From Bilabrum cf. latius (taxonomy: Eukaryota; Bigyra: Bicosoecida; Bigyra; Bicosoecida), in NCBI GenBank assembly GCA_965178125.1, contig OZ237764.1:248001-312000 (forward strand): a DNA stretch of 64,000 nucleotides, written 5' to 3'. How positions within the stretch are numbered: the first letter of the stretch is position 1; every line of letters begins with the position of its first letter. The translations under genes were made by a program, and so were the position numbers. Shown in pieces: positions 10,921-22,648 of this stretch. Under the pieces are notes generated by a model that was given only the letters and a program-made list of their open reading frames with translations, ran no database searches and was not told where the DNA came from.

Positions 10921-13900
10921 TCAAGAAACTGCGTACCTCGGCCTCATCTTCTGCTTGCGCCTCTTACCCCCTGGCGCACCCCCGGGCCGCCCGACCTGGA
11001 ATCCACCTGGCACCCCCGTCCCGGGGACACTCGCACCCCCACCAGCCATCGAGGCCGATGACCCCATGGCGGGGGGAGGCTGGACCTGCCCAGCTGCGCT
11101 AGAGCCGCTCGCACTACCTGGGTAAGGAGCCGATGATGAGGCACCTGCCCTCTGGCCCTGCGCGGGCACAGGCCCACTCTGCGGCTGGGGATGGCCGGTC
11201 GAGGGCCGTGCATGATACTGCGGTTGGGTCTGGCTGTATTCCTGCCCGTAGGTTTGCTACCACTGCGCACCACTGCCACCGCTCGTACCTGCTGAGGTGC
11301 CCTGTGAACCAACGCCGACAATGGCTGGGGCAGGGGTTGAGACAGACGAAGAGGGCGGCGGTGGGGGCGCTGCCTTGGGCTCTTCGCTGTCATTCATGCC
11401 AGGAATCACCCAGCGGCCCTTGGCTTTGTCGTAGTACGGCTTGGCACCGGACCCCATGTGTGCCTTGGTGTAGTTCTTCTTGCCACCCCCAGCGGCAGAG
11501 GACCCGCTGCCGAACACCACGCTGCCGATCCACTGCAACATGCCGGTCCCTCCGCTGCTGCCCTCCGCAGATGCAACGCTGCCGGACTTCCCTTGCGCAT
11601 TCTGGCTGCTGCCACCGTCCTGTGATTTGGCCTTCTTGATCGAAGCCGGCACCGAGGAATCGCCTAGAAACGCCATCATCGCCTTCTTGCCCTACTTCTT
11701 CTTCGGTCTGCTGCCGCCGCCTGTGCCCGTCGCGGCCGTGCCCCCTATCGTGACCGACTAACCGCCCGTATTGGCCGGAACAGAGGTAGACGGTGCAGGC
11801 TATGACGAGCTCGATGGGGCTGCATGCAAGCTGCTGGTGCCACCAGTGCTCTACTACGGCCCCACGCTGCTGTTGCCCCTGCTCCTGCTTGCAGACCCTT
11901 GCGCACCCGTTGCACTTCCAACCTGCACCGCTGATGCGGGGCCCCCGCTGGATCCATCCCGCTACTGTGAGCTGCCGACCCCCCGCTGCTGGCCAGTCCC
12001 CGTCTCAGCACTCTGCCATGCTGCTGCACCGTTACTGCCACTGCCCTGCCCCACTGCCCCGCCTGAGCCCCCCAGCAGGTTGCCGATCGAGGAGAGGAGA
12101 GCCTCCGCTGCCCGCCCCACGATGCCCTTCCTAGCCCTCGCCTCCGCCTCTGCAGCGCCTTCCTCCTTGGATCCCGCGTAGTGGGAGCGGAGCAGACGAT
12201 GGGAGAATCCCTCCAGCATGCGCATGAAGGCCGCGTGCAGCAGCTGCCTGCCGGTCGACGCTTCGAGATTCTTGAGCTCCTCTGTTTCCTTGGCGATGGC
12301 CTGCAGGTAGGCCGCCGCCTTGGCGAGAAACCCGAGGTCGGCCAGCCTGATGGCGTACAGCAGCTTGAACGGCAGCAGGCCTCGCATGGGGGTCGTGGGC
12401 GAGCGCCGCCGCTGCGCCAGGGCCAGGACCTCGGTGCGCTGCCAGGCGAACGAGTCCGCACGAACCATCTGCGGACACCGCTTGTGGTCGCCTCCTGCCA
12501 GAACTAGCCTGGATTGGGGCGACGCCGGCTCAAGCCAGCCACCAGCCACGAGATATAGCGTGTGCGCACCGGCTACATCCCCAGCCTCCTCCCAGACGCG
12601 GTCACCAAGCCGAGCCACAACCACGCCGTCGCCCTTCCGACGGTGCCGCAGCAAGGTCGTGGCGCGGCGCCTCCACCACCGGATGGACGCTGGCCCACCA
12701 CCGGTCACCGCTAGATCGGCATCACCTGTGGCCATGCCCAGCACGGCATGCAGGCCGCTGCCAGGACCCACGTGTCTCTGCACGAACTGTCGCTGGACCT
12801 GCTGGTACAATTCCTTGCTGACGCCAGAGGCAAGTAGCAGAGCTAGCGTCCATTTTCCCTGCCTCGCGCACCGCATGGCGGCTTCCTGCAGAGAAGTCCC
12901 CGACGCGAGTGACTCCTCCAGCCAGCTCTCAGAGGAGGCTGAGCTGCTGCCACCATCGCTGGAGCCACCAAGGCGGGGCTCCTCACTCAGCATTCCAGAG
13001 AGATCCTCTGGAGTGCTTGGCCCCGGTCCACCCGTTGAAAGGCCCGGCAGATACGCATCGCACTCGGCCACATCCCTGGCTAGCCGCACCTCAGGGGTTG
13101 CGTCGTCTCGCTTGCTTGGCTCTTCGGTCCTCGCTCTAGATGGGTTTGCTTTGCCAGGTTTGCCGCGCTTCGAGCCCGTCTGTCTCTCCTTGACATCCGG
13201 CCCACTTGTGCTGCTCGCGTCGCTGCTATCGCTGGCAGTATCACTGTCATCACCAATTGAACTACTCTCCGACTGCGGCGCAGTGCAATTTTCGCGGCTC
13301 AACTTGTTGTCCGAGCCACGACCATCTCCTCGAACAACCGGGTCACCAGGTGCAAGCCACGCTCGCTCAAATCCATTCGTGTCCCCCAGCAGCGCGATAA
13401 CCATGGCCCTGATGCAAGTCTCGCCTCTCACCAGCTCATCCACACTCACGTCGCACCGCTTCGCCCTTGCTTCCATCTCAACAGGGTCCGCTGCTCCCCG
13501 TGAGCCGTCAGTATTCTGCAGGCCACCAGCCAGCACAGCAGCGGAGAACCGCTTGGGGCCCAGCGCCAGCACGCCGTCCAAGGCAGCATGCAGTGCGGCA
13601 CCACCGCAGGAGGAGGCTCCTAGCCCCAGCACCCCTTGTGCTCGGCCTCTGCACCCAGCCTCTCGGCGCGCCGCCGGTTCCTTGAGCGATCGCTTCAACC
13701 ACTTCCTGACCTCGTCATCCGTGCATGCCCCGTGCACCAGCGGCCCGGGAAATGACTGCATCGCGACTGCCTCCGCCTCGTCTGCTGCCAGCAGCATCTC
13801 TCGAGTGCTCATTAACAGAGTCTTGCCCGGGATAGCGGCACCGAGGGGCCCGGAGGGCATTGACTGCGTACGGGACACTGCCATGCGCCCGCCGAATCCG

Positions 13901-16900
13901 AAGGTAGCACAGCACGGCCGACGTAGCTTGCGGGCGAGGTCGTCCAACTCCTTTGGTGGGCCGCTGCTCCTCGCGCCCTGCTTGCTCGGTGTGGCGTGCA
14001 TGGCAATTGCCGCTTCGGCTGCTAGGTCTGGCGATGACATGTCGAACAGGTCCCCAGCGAGAGCTGCTGGCGGGGTGGCAGAGCCGCTCGGGGTCGCAGA
14101 TTGTGCTTGTGCTGCCTGAAGCGCGCCGGCATCACCAGGAGCAGACGAGCTCCCTTCCTATGGATGTAAAGGGGCCATGCTGGGAGGCGCGCCCGTACGC
14201 TGCACATGAACGCTCGAATGCGGCTCTGTAGCATCGTACCCATAGTCATTCGTCCCTGTAGCATCGTACCCATAGTCATTCGTCCCTGCCATTTCCTCGT
14301 GACCTTGGCCGCCTGCATCTGTGCCGTACTCGGTGCCGTATGCATCGGAATATTCAGCAGCATAATTTTCGGTGGCTATTGCGGGGCGCGGGTCAGTTTC
14401 TCCATGCTTGCTCTCGCCCTAAGCTGCAAGGGATTCAGCTGTAGTACTAGTCAATGTGCCGCTTGCGGTTCCCCCCAAGGACCCTCGTCTCGGCTTAAAC
14501 CCACCGGCAGGTGTTGCTTGGAAACTGGACGAAGGAACAAGAAGTTGGCCTGCATCGCGCGATGCATCATCGCCAGAAGCTGCAGTACTAGGCTGTGAAC
14601 CTATCTCAGTAGCATTTGACTCTTTGTCTTTGCTCTCTGATTTTGTTGAACCAGCTGCTTTCATTGGCTTGAACACTGCGGGTTTCGCTGCAAACGCGCC
14701 AGCTGGCCCGGTACCAGAGTCGGTTGTCTTGGCAGCGTCATTGGACTCCTAAGCAGCAAAGGTTGAAGCAGGTGCATCGCTCGGTGGGGCAGACTCTAAA
14801 GCATCAGCATCAGGCCGCGAAGATGATTCGCTCATAAGTGCCATCGCTGTGGGTCGAGCAGCCCCATCCGAACTGCTGCCTCCACTCGCAGGGGCAGGCG
14901 CGGCAGTGCTCCCGGCAAGTGCACCCGCAAACCTTGCCGGCATGGGCCTGCCTCCTTTACGCCTTCGCCTACCCTTCGGTACACCGCCGAATATCGGAGC
15001 TTGAGCACGAACTGGTGCTGGTGCCGGGGCTGATGTCGGCGCCGAGTCAGCGCAAGCAGAAGCCGAGGCACGGCCATCTGCCCCCGATAGCGGCGGTTCA
15101 GGTACAGCAGCGCCAATAGCGGCACTATCTTTGCTTGTTCCTGCACCTTGGGCAGCACTGACTGCGGCCTGTCCGTTCGGAGCGGGAGCCGTGTCAGGGA
15201 CTGCCTCTGTCTAGAATGCTACATCCTGCTCAGTCTCCGCTGTACAGTCTGACTATTGCGGCACTCGCTCTGCGGCCTGCTCCTAGTTATAATCGTCACC
15301 CAAAACCTACCTATGAGTGGCGGCAGAGTCGCCGACAGCCCCAGCTGCGCCTGCCTTACCTATTTGAGCAATTGGCTGACTGCTGGATGCCTGCAGTGCC
15401 TCCTGTGATCCAGAGTCCGATTCGCGTACTTTGCTAGCTTCTCCCTCTCCGGCGCCACCATCTGCACCGGTGCCATTCGCAGCTTCCTCGTCGTCCTCAG
15501 CCATATCTCGCTCGGCTGCAGGTTGAGCAGAGTCGGCTGGCGGTCCTGCCAGTGCAATGCTATCCGTAGTTCCCCCAGATTCACCAGGACCAGCGACCGG
15601 CGTATCGGCATCGCACGCACTATTACTTACAGACACGGGTTCTTGTTTAGCTGGCATCGATGGAGTGAACCGTGCCACCGCTGCAGCGGCGGCCGAGACC
15701 CGCTTCCTGCCCTAGCCTTTGCCCCGCCGTCGCGGGGGAGGCGGGACCGAGCCACTTGTGGGTGGCACAGCGGCAGTGGTCGCAGAGACGGGCGTCTCAG
15801 TTGAGACGGCTGGATCTACGGGTGGCTCGCTTGTGGCTTGCTGCTCTAGAGTAGGCGCTGGCTGGCTACTCACTTCCACGTTTGTTCCCGTACTTGAATT
15901 TGAACTCCCAGTTTGCCCGTCAGGCTGGAGTTGGGACATTCCAGTTGCAGTGCCTGCTGCTGGGGGCGACCCTGTTTGCTGGCCCGTGTCAGTCGTGGCT
16001 CCATCTGCTGTAGTAGCCGTAGCCATATCCGAGGCTGGACCTGGGACAGTGGTCTAGCTAATACCAGCTGCAGGCTCCTCTGATGTCGTCCCTGTGGCAC
16101 CATGCGCCACACGGGCCACAGCCCCTGCAGCAGCAGACTTCCCACGCCGGCCCCGTCGACTCGGTGGCGGCGGCATGGGCGATGAGGCCTTAGGACCAGA
16201 TACCGCAGACTTCGCTTGGTTGGCGGCAGCGGCTGCAGCCGCGGCAGCTGCGGACCGACCTCCTCCCCTCAACTTTCTGCGCTTGCTACTGCTGATGCTA
16301 TTGCCGCCAATTGCTGCACCTGCAGACGCCGGCGGCTGTTTTGGCGTGCTGCTAGCTGACTCGGTCACTGCAGCAGGGCTCTCAGGGCGCTCTGCCCGAG
16401 TCGATGCCTAAGATGGGCGAGTCTGCTGACTGTTATCAGTACTATATGCCTGTGCGGGTGTGCTGCCAGGGACAGGTGTGACTTCAGCGGTGCCAGCATT
16501 GCTGGGCTGCCCGGTGTGCTGCATCGTTGGGACGGTTGATGCGGCTGTGGATGGCACCACAAGGCCTTGCGACGAACCTTGCTACGGCAACTGCCCTCCC
16601 GGTTGATGCTATTGCCAACCTTGCTACTACTACCACTACTGCTGCTGCTGGAAGCTATGCTGCTGCGCAACCCCTGCTTCGTGCTGGTGCTGGTTCCCTC
16701 GAGAAGCTCCATGTCCTGCAAAATACTGCTGCTGCCGCTGCCAGGCAGGTTGCTCCGGGGCCTGTACTTCAAGTGGTGCAGGTGCGGGGGTTTGCACGAC
16801 AATGGACGGCTGGAGAGACGCGACCACTCGTTTTCTCCCTCGCCTTGCTCTGCCTGATAGAGCCGACAACGTTCCAGCGCCACTTCCACCAGTGGGCAGC

Positions 16901-19155
16901 TCCGCAAACATTGCCTAGCCGCTGTCACGGGCTGAAACGGCTTGTCTAGCAGCAAAATGAGAAGCGCTTCCCGCTGGCTAGGACTAAGGGGCACTCCTTG
17001 AGGGTGCAGCGGACTACTGAGGCCAGTGACTGTGTCTTTGATTCCCTGCCTGCTGCTTGCGAAGGAACGGGTTGGTGGTTTGAGGAGGCTTCGGAGCTGT
17101 GGTTGCCCCATATGACTGCGACTGCGACTGCGGCTGCGGTAGTGCCTGCTGCACCAACTGCGACGTGTGTCCTATCTGCGATCCATCTGCTGCCCACAGA
17201 TATCCATTCGAATCCACCCAAGCCTGGGCATCTCTGTCCCACCAATGCCCGTCGCTTGTCACCCAGTACCACCGGCCACTCGAAGCGTCTTGGTGCCACC
17301 GACCGCCGCCCTGGGTTAGGGCCGGCTGAGGCGTGCTCTGCCCTACTGTCGAATGCACTGCAGCGGGTTGAACGGAGTGGGGTGCTGCGATAGATACAGG
17401 CGCCTCCTAGGCATTTGACCCCATTCCCACGCTTGCTAATGCACCCTGCTCCCGGGCTGGAGCCGATGGTGGCTGGGGCTGGGGCTAGGGCTGAGCCTCG
17501 CGGCTGAGCGCCATGTCGGCAGTATCCTATGCAGGTAGATCTTGGCTTCCGGGTGCAGATGCAGGCGCATCTGTTGCTCCGCACCCTACACCTTGTCGAT
17601 CGGCCATCTCACCCATGCCATCCACCACGCTGTCATCTGCACCTGCAGGTGCCCCATCTTCGCTCGAATCATCGCCATCGTCCTCGTCCTGCTCGTCCTC
17701 GCCCCCTTCGTACCCATCGTCCTCATGGATCGCAACTGAGCCGATCCCCAGGCCGCCTATTCCCATCGACTCGACCCCCTGCACGCTGCCCCCTCGGAAC
17801 AGCCGCCTCGCCGCGCGTCTCCTCTCGACCTCAGTGCCGTACCCAGACTCGCTCTCTGATGCGCCATCCAGGTCACCGAATAGATCCGCAGCAGAGATTG
17901 TCCCAACCTTTTTGGCAGAAGCAGGGGCCTGCTGCTAGTCCCCGGATCCCACAGCCTCGCTAACTGCCTCCTCCACAGGGGCCTGCTGCTAGTCCCCGGG
18001 TCCCACATCCTCGCCGACTGCCTCCTCCACAGGGGCCTGCTGCTAGTCCCCGGGTCCCACAGCCTCGCTGACTGCCTCCTCCACAGGGGCCTGCTGCTAG
18101 TCCCCGGATCCCACAGCCTCGCCGACTGCCTCCTCCACAGGGGCCTGCTGCTAGTCCCCGGGTCCCACTGCCTCGCTGACTGCCTCCTCCACAGGGGCCT
18201 GCTGCTAGTCCCCGGATCCCACATCCTCGCCGACTGCCTCCTCCACAGGGGCCTGCTGCTAGTCCCCGGGTCCCACTGCCTCGCTGGCTGCCTCCTCCAC
18301 AGGGGCCTGCTGCTAGTCCCCGGGTCCCACAGCCTCGCTCACTGCCTCCTCCACAGGGGCCTGCTGCTAGTCCCCGGGTCCCACTGCCTCGCCGACTGCC
18401 TCCTCCACAGGGGCCTGCTGCTAGTCCCCGGGTCCCACTGCCTCGCCGACTGCCTCCTCCACAGGGGCCTGCTGCTAGTCCCCGGATCCCACTGCCTCGC
18501 TGACTGCCTCCTCCACAGGGGCCTGCTGCTAGTCCCCGGGTCCCACTGCCTCGCTGGCTGCCTCCTCCACAGGGGCCTGCTGCTAGTCCCCGGATCCCAC
18601 AGCCTCGCTGGCTGCCTCCTCCACAGGGGCCTGCTGCTAGTCCCCGGATCCCACAGCCTCGCTAACTGCCTCCTCCACAGGGGCCTGCTGCTAGTCCCCG
18701 GATCCCACAGCTTCGCTGGCAGGCCAAGCCTACCCTCCAACTTCTTCGTGATCTAGCCCCGTGTTGATGCTTGCCCTAGACCTACTTGGCATTGCCCGCC
18801 CTGCCTCTGTCCCGTGCCCCTCGTGCAGGCCCACGGTAGTGCCAGTCGCCATGGCTACAGTTGCTGGCGAGAATAATGATGACCCGGCTACCTCGGGAGT
18901 TGGTCGGGTGCATACATTCACTGGGGGCTCTCTTTGTCTTATAGGAGTGACTAAATGCTACTCAGTCAACTCTGCACGTTCTCCGCTTCTATTTGGCTAG
19001 ATCTCTCTCGATTGTGCTGCTGATATAAATTCTTCATCCTGAACTAGGTCATGTTTATCATCAGTCGACGAATACGGCCAGTTCCGCTCGCTTTCATCCG
19101 AATCCATGCGTTGGTCTTGACCTGCATCGGAATCCGTGGCTATATGGGCGATCAT
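10921..19155 (-). CDS. SEC16: Giant SEC16-like ER exit site scaffold
   Basis: A single frame of 2,745 codons from ATG 19155 to TGA 10921, with about 45 in-frame TAGs and no in-frame TAA that I could find. Parts: acidic N-terminus; a 15-copy 18-residue repeat (residues about 137-409); a Trp-rich segment with WYWVTSDGHWW (about 600-715); Gln/Pro-rich disorder; then the conserved core, about residues 2085-2315, with GKWTLALLLASG, VWEEAGDVAGAHTLYLVAGG and LLPFKLLYAIRLADLGFLA. Near the C-terminus KPYYDKAKGRWVIPG matches the motif (YDEKLKRWV-like) that follows the core in SEC16 proteins. SEC16 organises COPII budding sites on the ER and binds SEC13. Length is near that of human SEC16A (about 2,300). 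The last residues RPRYAVS recall the RYVDV tail of the family. A final exon cannot be excluded because GTACGC follows there. Confidence 0.82.
17929..18744 (-). repeat. 15-copy 54-bp tandem repeat, one TAG per copy
   Basis: Plus-strand CTAG marks each copy at 17935, 17989, 18043 and so on to 18691, at exactly 54-bp spacing. On the coding strand each unit encodes GD-TAG-QQAPVEEAV plus a variable S/G/A, E, A/D, V, G, S/P. Every copy carries GAC TAG CAG CAG, so the array alone holds 15 in-frame TAGs in the SEC16-like gene. Copies differ by a few bases. Confidence 0.97.
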
Positions 19156-19594
19156 ACTAGGCTCAAAACGTGGATATGTTAAATCACAATATTTTTAGTA
19201 CAATCACATTGCAATTTGATTGTGAACACGAACACAGAATTCGAATAGGAATCAGCAACTCTGCTGCAAAGGCAATAACACCCTAAATTTGATTCGTTGA
19301 TACTTCTGTGCTCACCTGGCGGGTACACCAATGAACAGAAAATAATAAAAAAACGTTCTGAACTACCCTGGACTAGTTTTAGGTCCTGTATGCCACAAAA
19401 AAATAGTATGATTTAAGCTTAGGTAGCGTACTGTTTGTTAATGTAACGAGAAAAGTACGATTTTATGCAATGGGGATGGAGCCAGCGCTGCTCGAAGGCG
19501 ACAGTACGCCCTGTGTACCACTTGGGCTACAGTTCTCTGTCTCTGCTTTGATTCTGAAATAAGTTGGTATTGGATTCTAGATTCGGAGGCTGGA
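19156..19594. promoter_or_regulatory. AT-rich divergent promoter region
   Basis: The gap between the SEC16-like start and a plus-strand secreted-protein start is strikingly AT-rich compared with the flanking genes. By position it should hold both promoters. No specific motif is claimed. Confidence 0.45.
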
Positions 19595-21534
19595 ATGCGA
19601 ATTGTACTCGCCCTGGTTGCGGCAGCTTTCTGCTTGACGATGGGGCGGTCTCAGCTAGCCTTGCAGGTAAGCATATTTTTGTCGGTAGTCATGGCCGCCG
19701 TTAATCTTAAAACTTACTATCTAAGCTTTGCTGAGCAAACCCATTTGATTCAATCGTATACTCGCAGAGGGGAATCCAGGAGGAGCTCTCGGCTTTCCGA
19801 TTCCACGATGCCAATCGAGGCTACGTTGCCGTGAGAAATGGGATGTTGGAAAATTAGGACGATAGTAAGGAAGAAGGCGATGGAGAAGCGAAGGAAGAAG
19901 GCGATGGAGCGGAGAAGGAGGAAGGCGATGCAGTAGCAGAGTCTGAGGGCGAGGGCGCCGTCGAAGGCGGCGAAGACGGTAACGGAAAGGAAGGGAGTGG
20001 CGGAAGCACAGAGGATGAAAATGTATCGAGTGATAAAGGTGGCGATGAGGAAGCTGCCACGGATGTCGACAAGGAGCATCTCATGCTCAAGGCCGCCGAA
20101 ACGATCAACAAGCTCTCCAAGCTCGCCAACGAGCGATTCGGGGGAGACCCCGACAAGGAGCTGCCCAAGGACAATAAGGTGCCTGGGTCCAACACAGAGC
20201 TGCCGGACGGCATCAAGGTTCCCCACGGCGATGCTGGGGTTGCCCAGGAGGCCGCGATTAGCGAGATCAAGAAGTCTGCCGGCAACGGGGCAGTGGAGGC
20301 GTCCCAGCGCGCCAACGAGCAGATCCAGGAGGAGGTGGCGGGCATGAAGAACAAGGTGTCTGGAGACGAGGCCAAGTAGGCGCAGGCCAAGGAGAGCAGC
20401 GAGGAGGAGACAGAGGGCGAGGGCGAGGGCGACAAGGAGGACGAGGAGGGTGGTAGCAGTGGCGAGGGCGAGGACGGGGGCAATGGGGAGGATGAGACGG
20501 AAGAGGAGGGGGCTGGAGGTGGAGATGGCGAGGACACGAAAGAAGCGAAGTCAGAGGGCGACGAGGCCGCTGCAGCTTTCCTGCAGTCCCTCGCGGCCCG
20601 ATCCAAGCGCGTGCAGGGGCAGGCCCAGGCCAAGGTGCTCTCGGCTCGATCCGAGCAGGACCCCCCGGCAGCTCCCGAGGCAGAGGTCGAGGCAGAAGGT
20701 GATCAAGGAGCCCCTGGGGACGCGCCAGCACCCGAGGGAGCGCCAGCACCGGAGGGCGAGGGCGAGGGCGAGGTTGAAGAGAACGGCGAGGGTGCGAGTG
20801 CCAATTCCAGTGCCCCCGTGGATGGAGAGGCCTCCAAGGCGGCAGACTAGGGAACCGCCGAGCATGACTCGATCGGGGACATCAAGGACGGCCGCCTTGT
20901 GATCCAGCCCGCCCCCGGCATGACGGCCGGGCCCATCTCCATCCGGCCACCGACGCAGAGCAACGTGGATCTCGCCGCGCACACGGCATTCGCTAGCACG
21001 CACGGGTACAATCAGGACCTCCCCTCTCTCCAGCGGGAGATCGACGTGAGCGAAGAGAAGCTGAGGGCCATGCGGGTGGACGAGGTGAAGAAGAGGAACT
21101 TCATGGAGCAGATGCAGAAGCGGGTGGACATGATCAAGGCGGACGTGGACCTGGAGCATGGCACTGTCAGCGCGCTGGAGGCACACATCAAGGCGGTCAA
21201 GGCGCGGATGGACAGGCTCAAGAAGGAGGCGGCGGGGACCGAGATCACTGCGCAGCAGCAGCAGTATGAGATGACCAAAGCCAAGCTCAACACAGAAGTA
21301 GCACAGATGGACTCGGTCTCCAAGGCGATGCAGGCCAAGGCACAAGTGCTATCCACAGAAGCGGCCGCCAACCAGAAGGTGGAGCTCGACGAGATGTAGA
21401 AGAGCCTGGGATCCGCGGGAGCGGCCGGGGCAGGAGCTGCGGGAGAGGGCGAGGGTGCCGGAGCCGCTGGGGCTCAGGTGCTCTTGGAGGAGGAAGCGAG
21501 GCAGACTGCTGTGCTTCGTGGCGCCATTGTTTGA
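19595..21534 (+). CDS. Secreted or lumenal acidic coiled-coil protein
   Basis: 612 residues in two exons: 19595-19666 and 19768-21534. The intron of 101 bp (GTAAGC..CGCAG) lies in phase 0 right after a signal peptide (MRIVLALVAAAFCLTMG). The mature protein has a very acidic Glu/Gly/Asp-rich region (about residues 40-390), an Ala/Pro/Glu stretch, and a coiled coil at about 445-570 with EEKLRAMRVDEVKKRNFMEQ. Several TAGs are in frame (for example after MLEN, DEAK, KAAD and DEM) and the stop is TGA. The N-terminal exon encoding just the signal peptide is typical of secreted eukaryotic proteins. No family is recognised. It might be a lumenal calcium-binding or matrix protein given the acidity, but this is inference. 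Confidence 0.8.
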
Positions 21535-22648
21535 TACCATGTCCACGCCATATTTGCGACTTTCTTTTGTCCATCAACATGTTCTGCTCCACCCTGACGG
21601 CCTCCGCGCGCCTCACGTCGGCCTTCTGTAGCGCCTCAGGCTACTGCTCCTCCTGTTACAGCTGCTGGATCACGTCCTCTGACCGTAGCAGCTCCACGCC
21701 TGGTGTCACCACCACGACGCCCCTGCCCACCAGCAGGGCAGCCCGCAGCCTCGCTAGCTCCCTCCTGTACCTCTCTATGATCGGATGCTGTCCCCGGTGG
21801 TGACTCCCAACCCGCGTGGTCCGCTCCGCGAACTGCAATCTGCAGACCGTGTGGGATCCGATATTTTGTGCAATCAACCCAAAAGTGGGGGTATGATATT
21901 TTGTGGACTCAACTCACTAGCGCACGCTATCACGAAGAAACATCTGGAACGAGGGCCCGGGACCTACCACTGGCTACCAGACTTCACGCTTCAGCTGCAA
22001 TTCAAAAAGGATGGCCTAAACCACCTAAGCTCCACCCTGAGGACCCATTTCCCCCTGGGGAGCGTCAGCATTCACGTTCCCTCCGGCGCCAGCTGCCGGC
22101 ACCCCGTCCTGCTGCCCGTTCTGAGCCAACCCTGCCTTTGACGTTGGCGATCGCCACGGCGAGGTTGTTGTTTTCGGCTGCCCCTACAGCCAGGCTGGCA
22201 AAGTTCTCTCGGACCGCCCTTACGAGCACCCATTTGGCCTTCGCTGCAGCCCTCCTCGATCCTATAGTACAGAGACAAAATCGAGGATCCTTGAGCGGTC
22301 CTGCTCAAAAGTGCAGGTATGTATATAACGTACAGATAACGTATTGAGATAATCCCACACAACAAAATATGTCGAATTCACCCAGAGTAACCAAAGCACC
22401 CTGCGTGAGTCACAACAGCACTACAAAAAATCATGCAACTGAGGCCATGGCTTTGCACAGCTATGACGCTATCAGCTGCACATATGATCAGCTTTGCCCT
22501 AGCAACGACGGGATCCCTTCGGGGAGAAGCAGGCGTCGACACAGGAGCTGACTTCGATGACTACTACCACTAGCAGGTTGGGCTGGTGCTGAGCTTGAAC
22601 GCGAGGCCAGAGGACTAGAACTAGTTAACATGCAATGAGCTATCCGTC
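21535..22648. other. Mixed region with unresolved coding-like stretches
   Basis: No gene here can be assembled cleanly. The best coding-like sequence is on the minus strand at about 21540-22270 and is listed separately. The remainder (about 21880-22060 and 22280-22640) is AT-richer and unassigned. Confidence 0.4.
21656..22262 (-). CDS. Possible minus-strand gene, at least two exons
   Basis: Two stretches look coding on the minus strand. One (about 22070-22262) encodes KAKWVLVRAVRENFASLAVG followed by AENNNLAVAIANVKGR. The other (about 21656-21850) encodes HPIIERYRRELARLRAALLV and ends at LLRSEDVIQQL before an in-frame TAA at 21656-21658. The splice junction between them does not resolve in phase. 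Sequence after the TAA (QEEQ-TAG-PEALQKADVRRAEA) also looks like coiled coil, so the TAA may not be the true end. No family recognised. Could be a pseudogene. Confidence 0.25.

Noticed and set aside
12320-14119. 599-codon open frame on the plus strand
   Set aside because: Antisense to the SEC16-like core; composition (Ser/Arg/Pro) is that expected of an antisense shadow in GC-rich DNA, and the minus strand has the family motifs.
17757-18740. Long minus-strand frames with a WDPGTSSRPLWRRQSAR repeat over the array
   Set aside because: This is the array read in the wrong frame. The frame continuous with the SEC16-like gene on both sides gives the GD-Q-QQAPVEEAV repeat.
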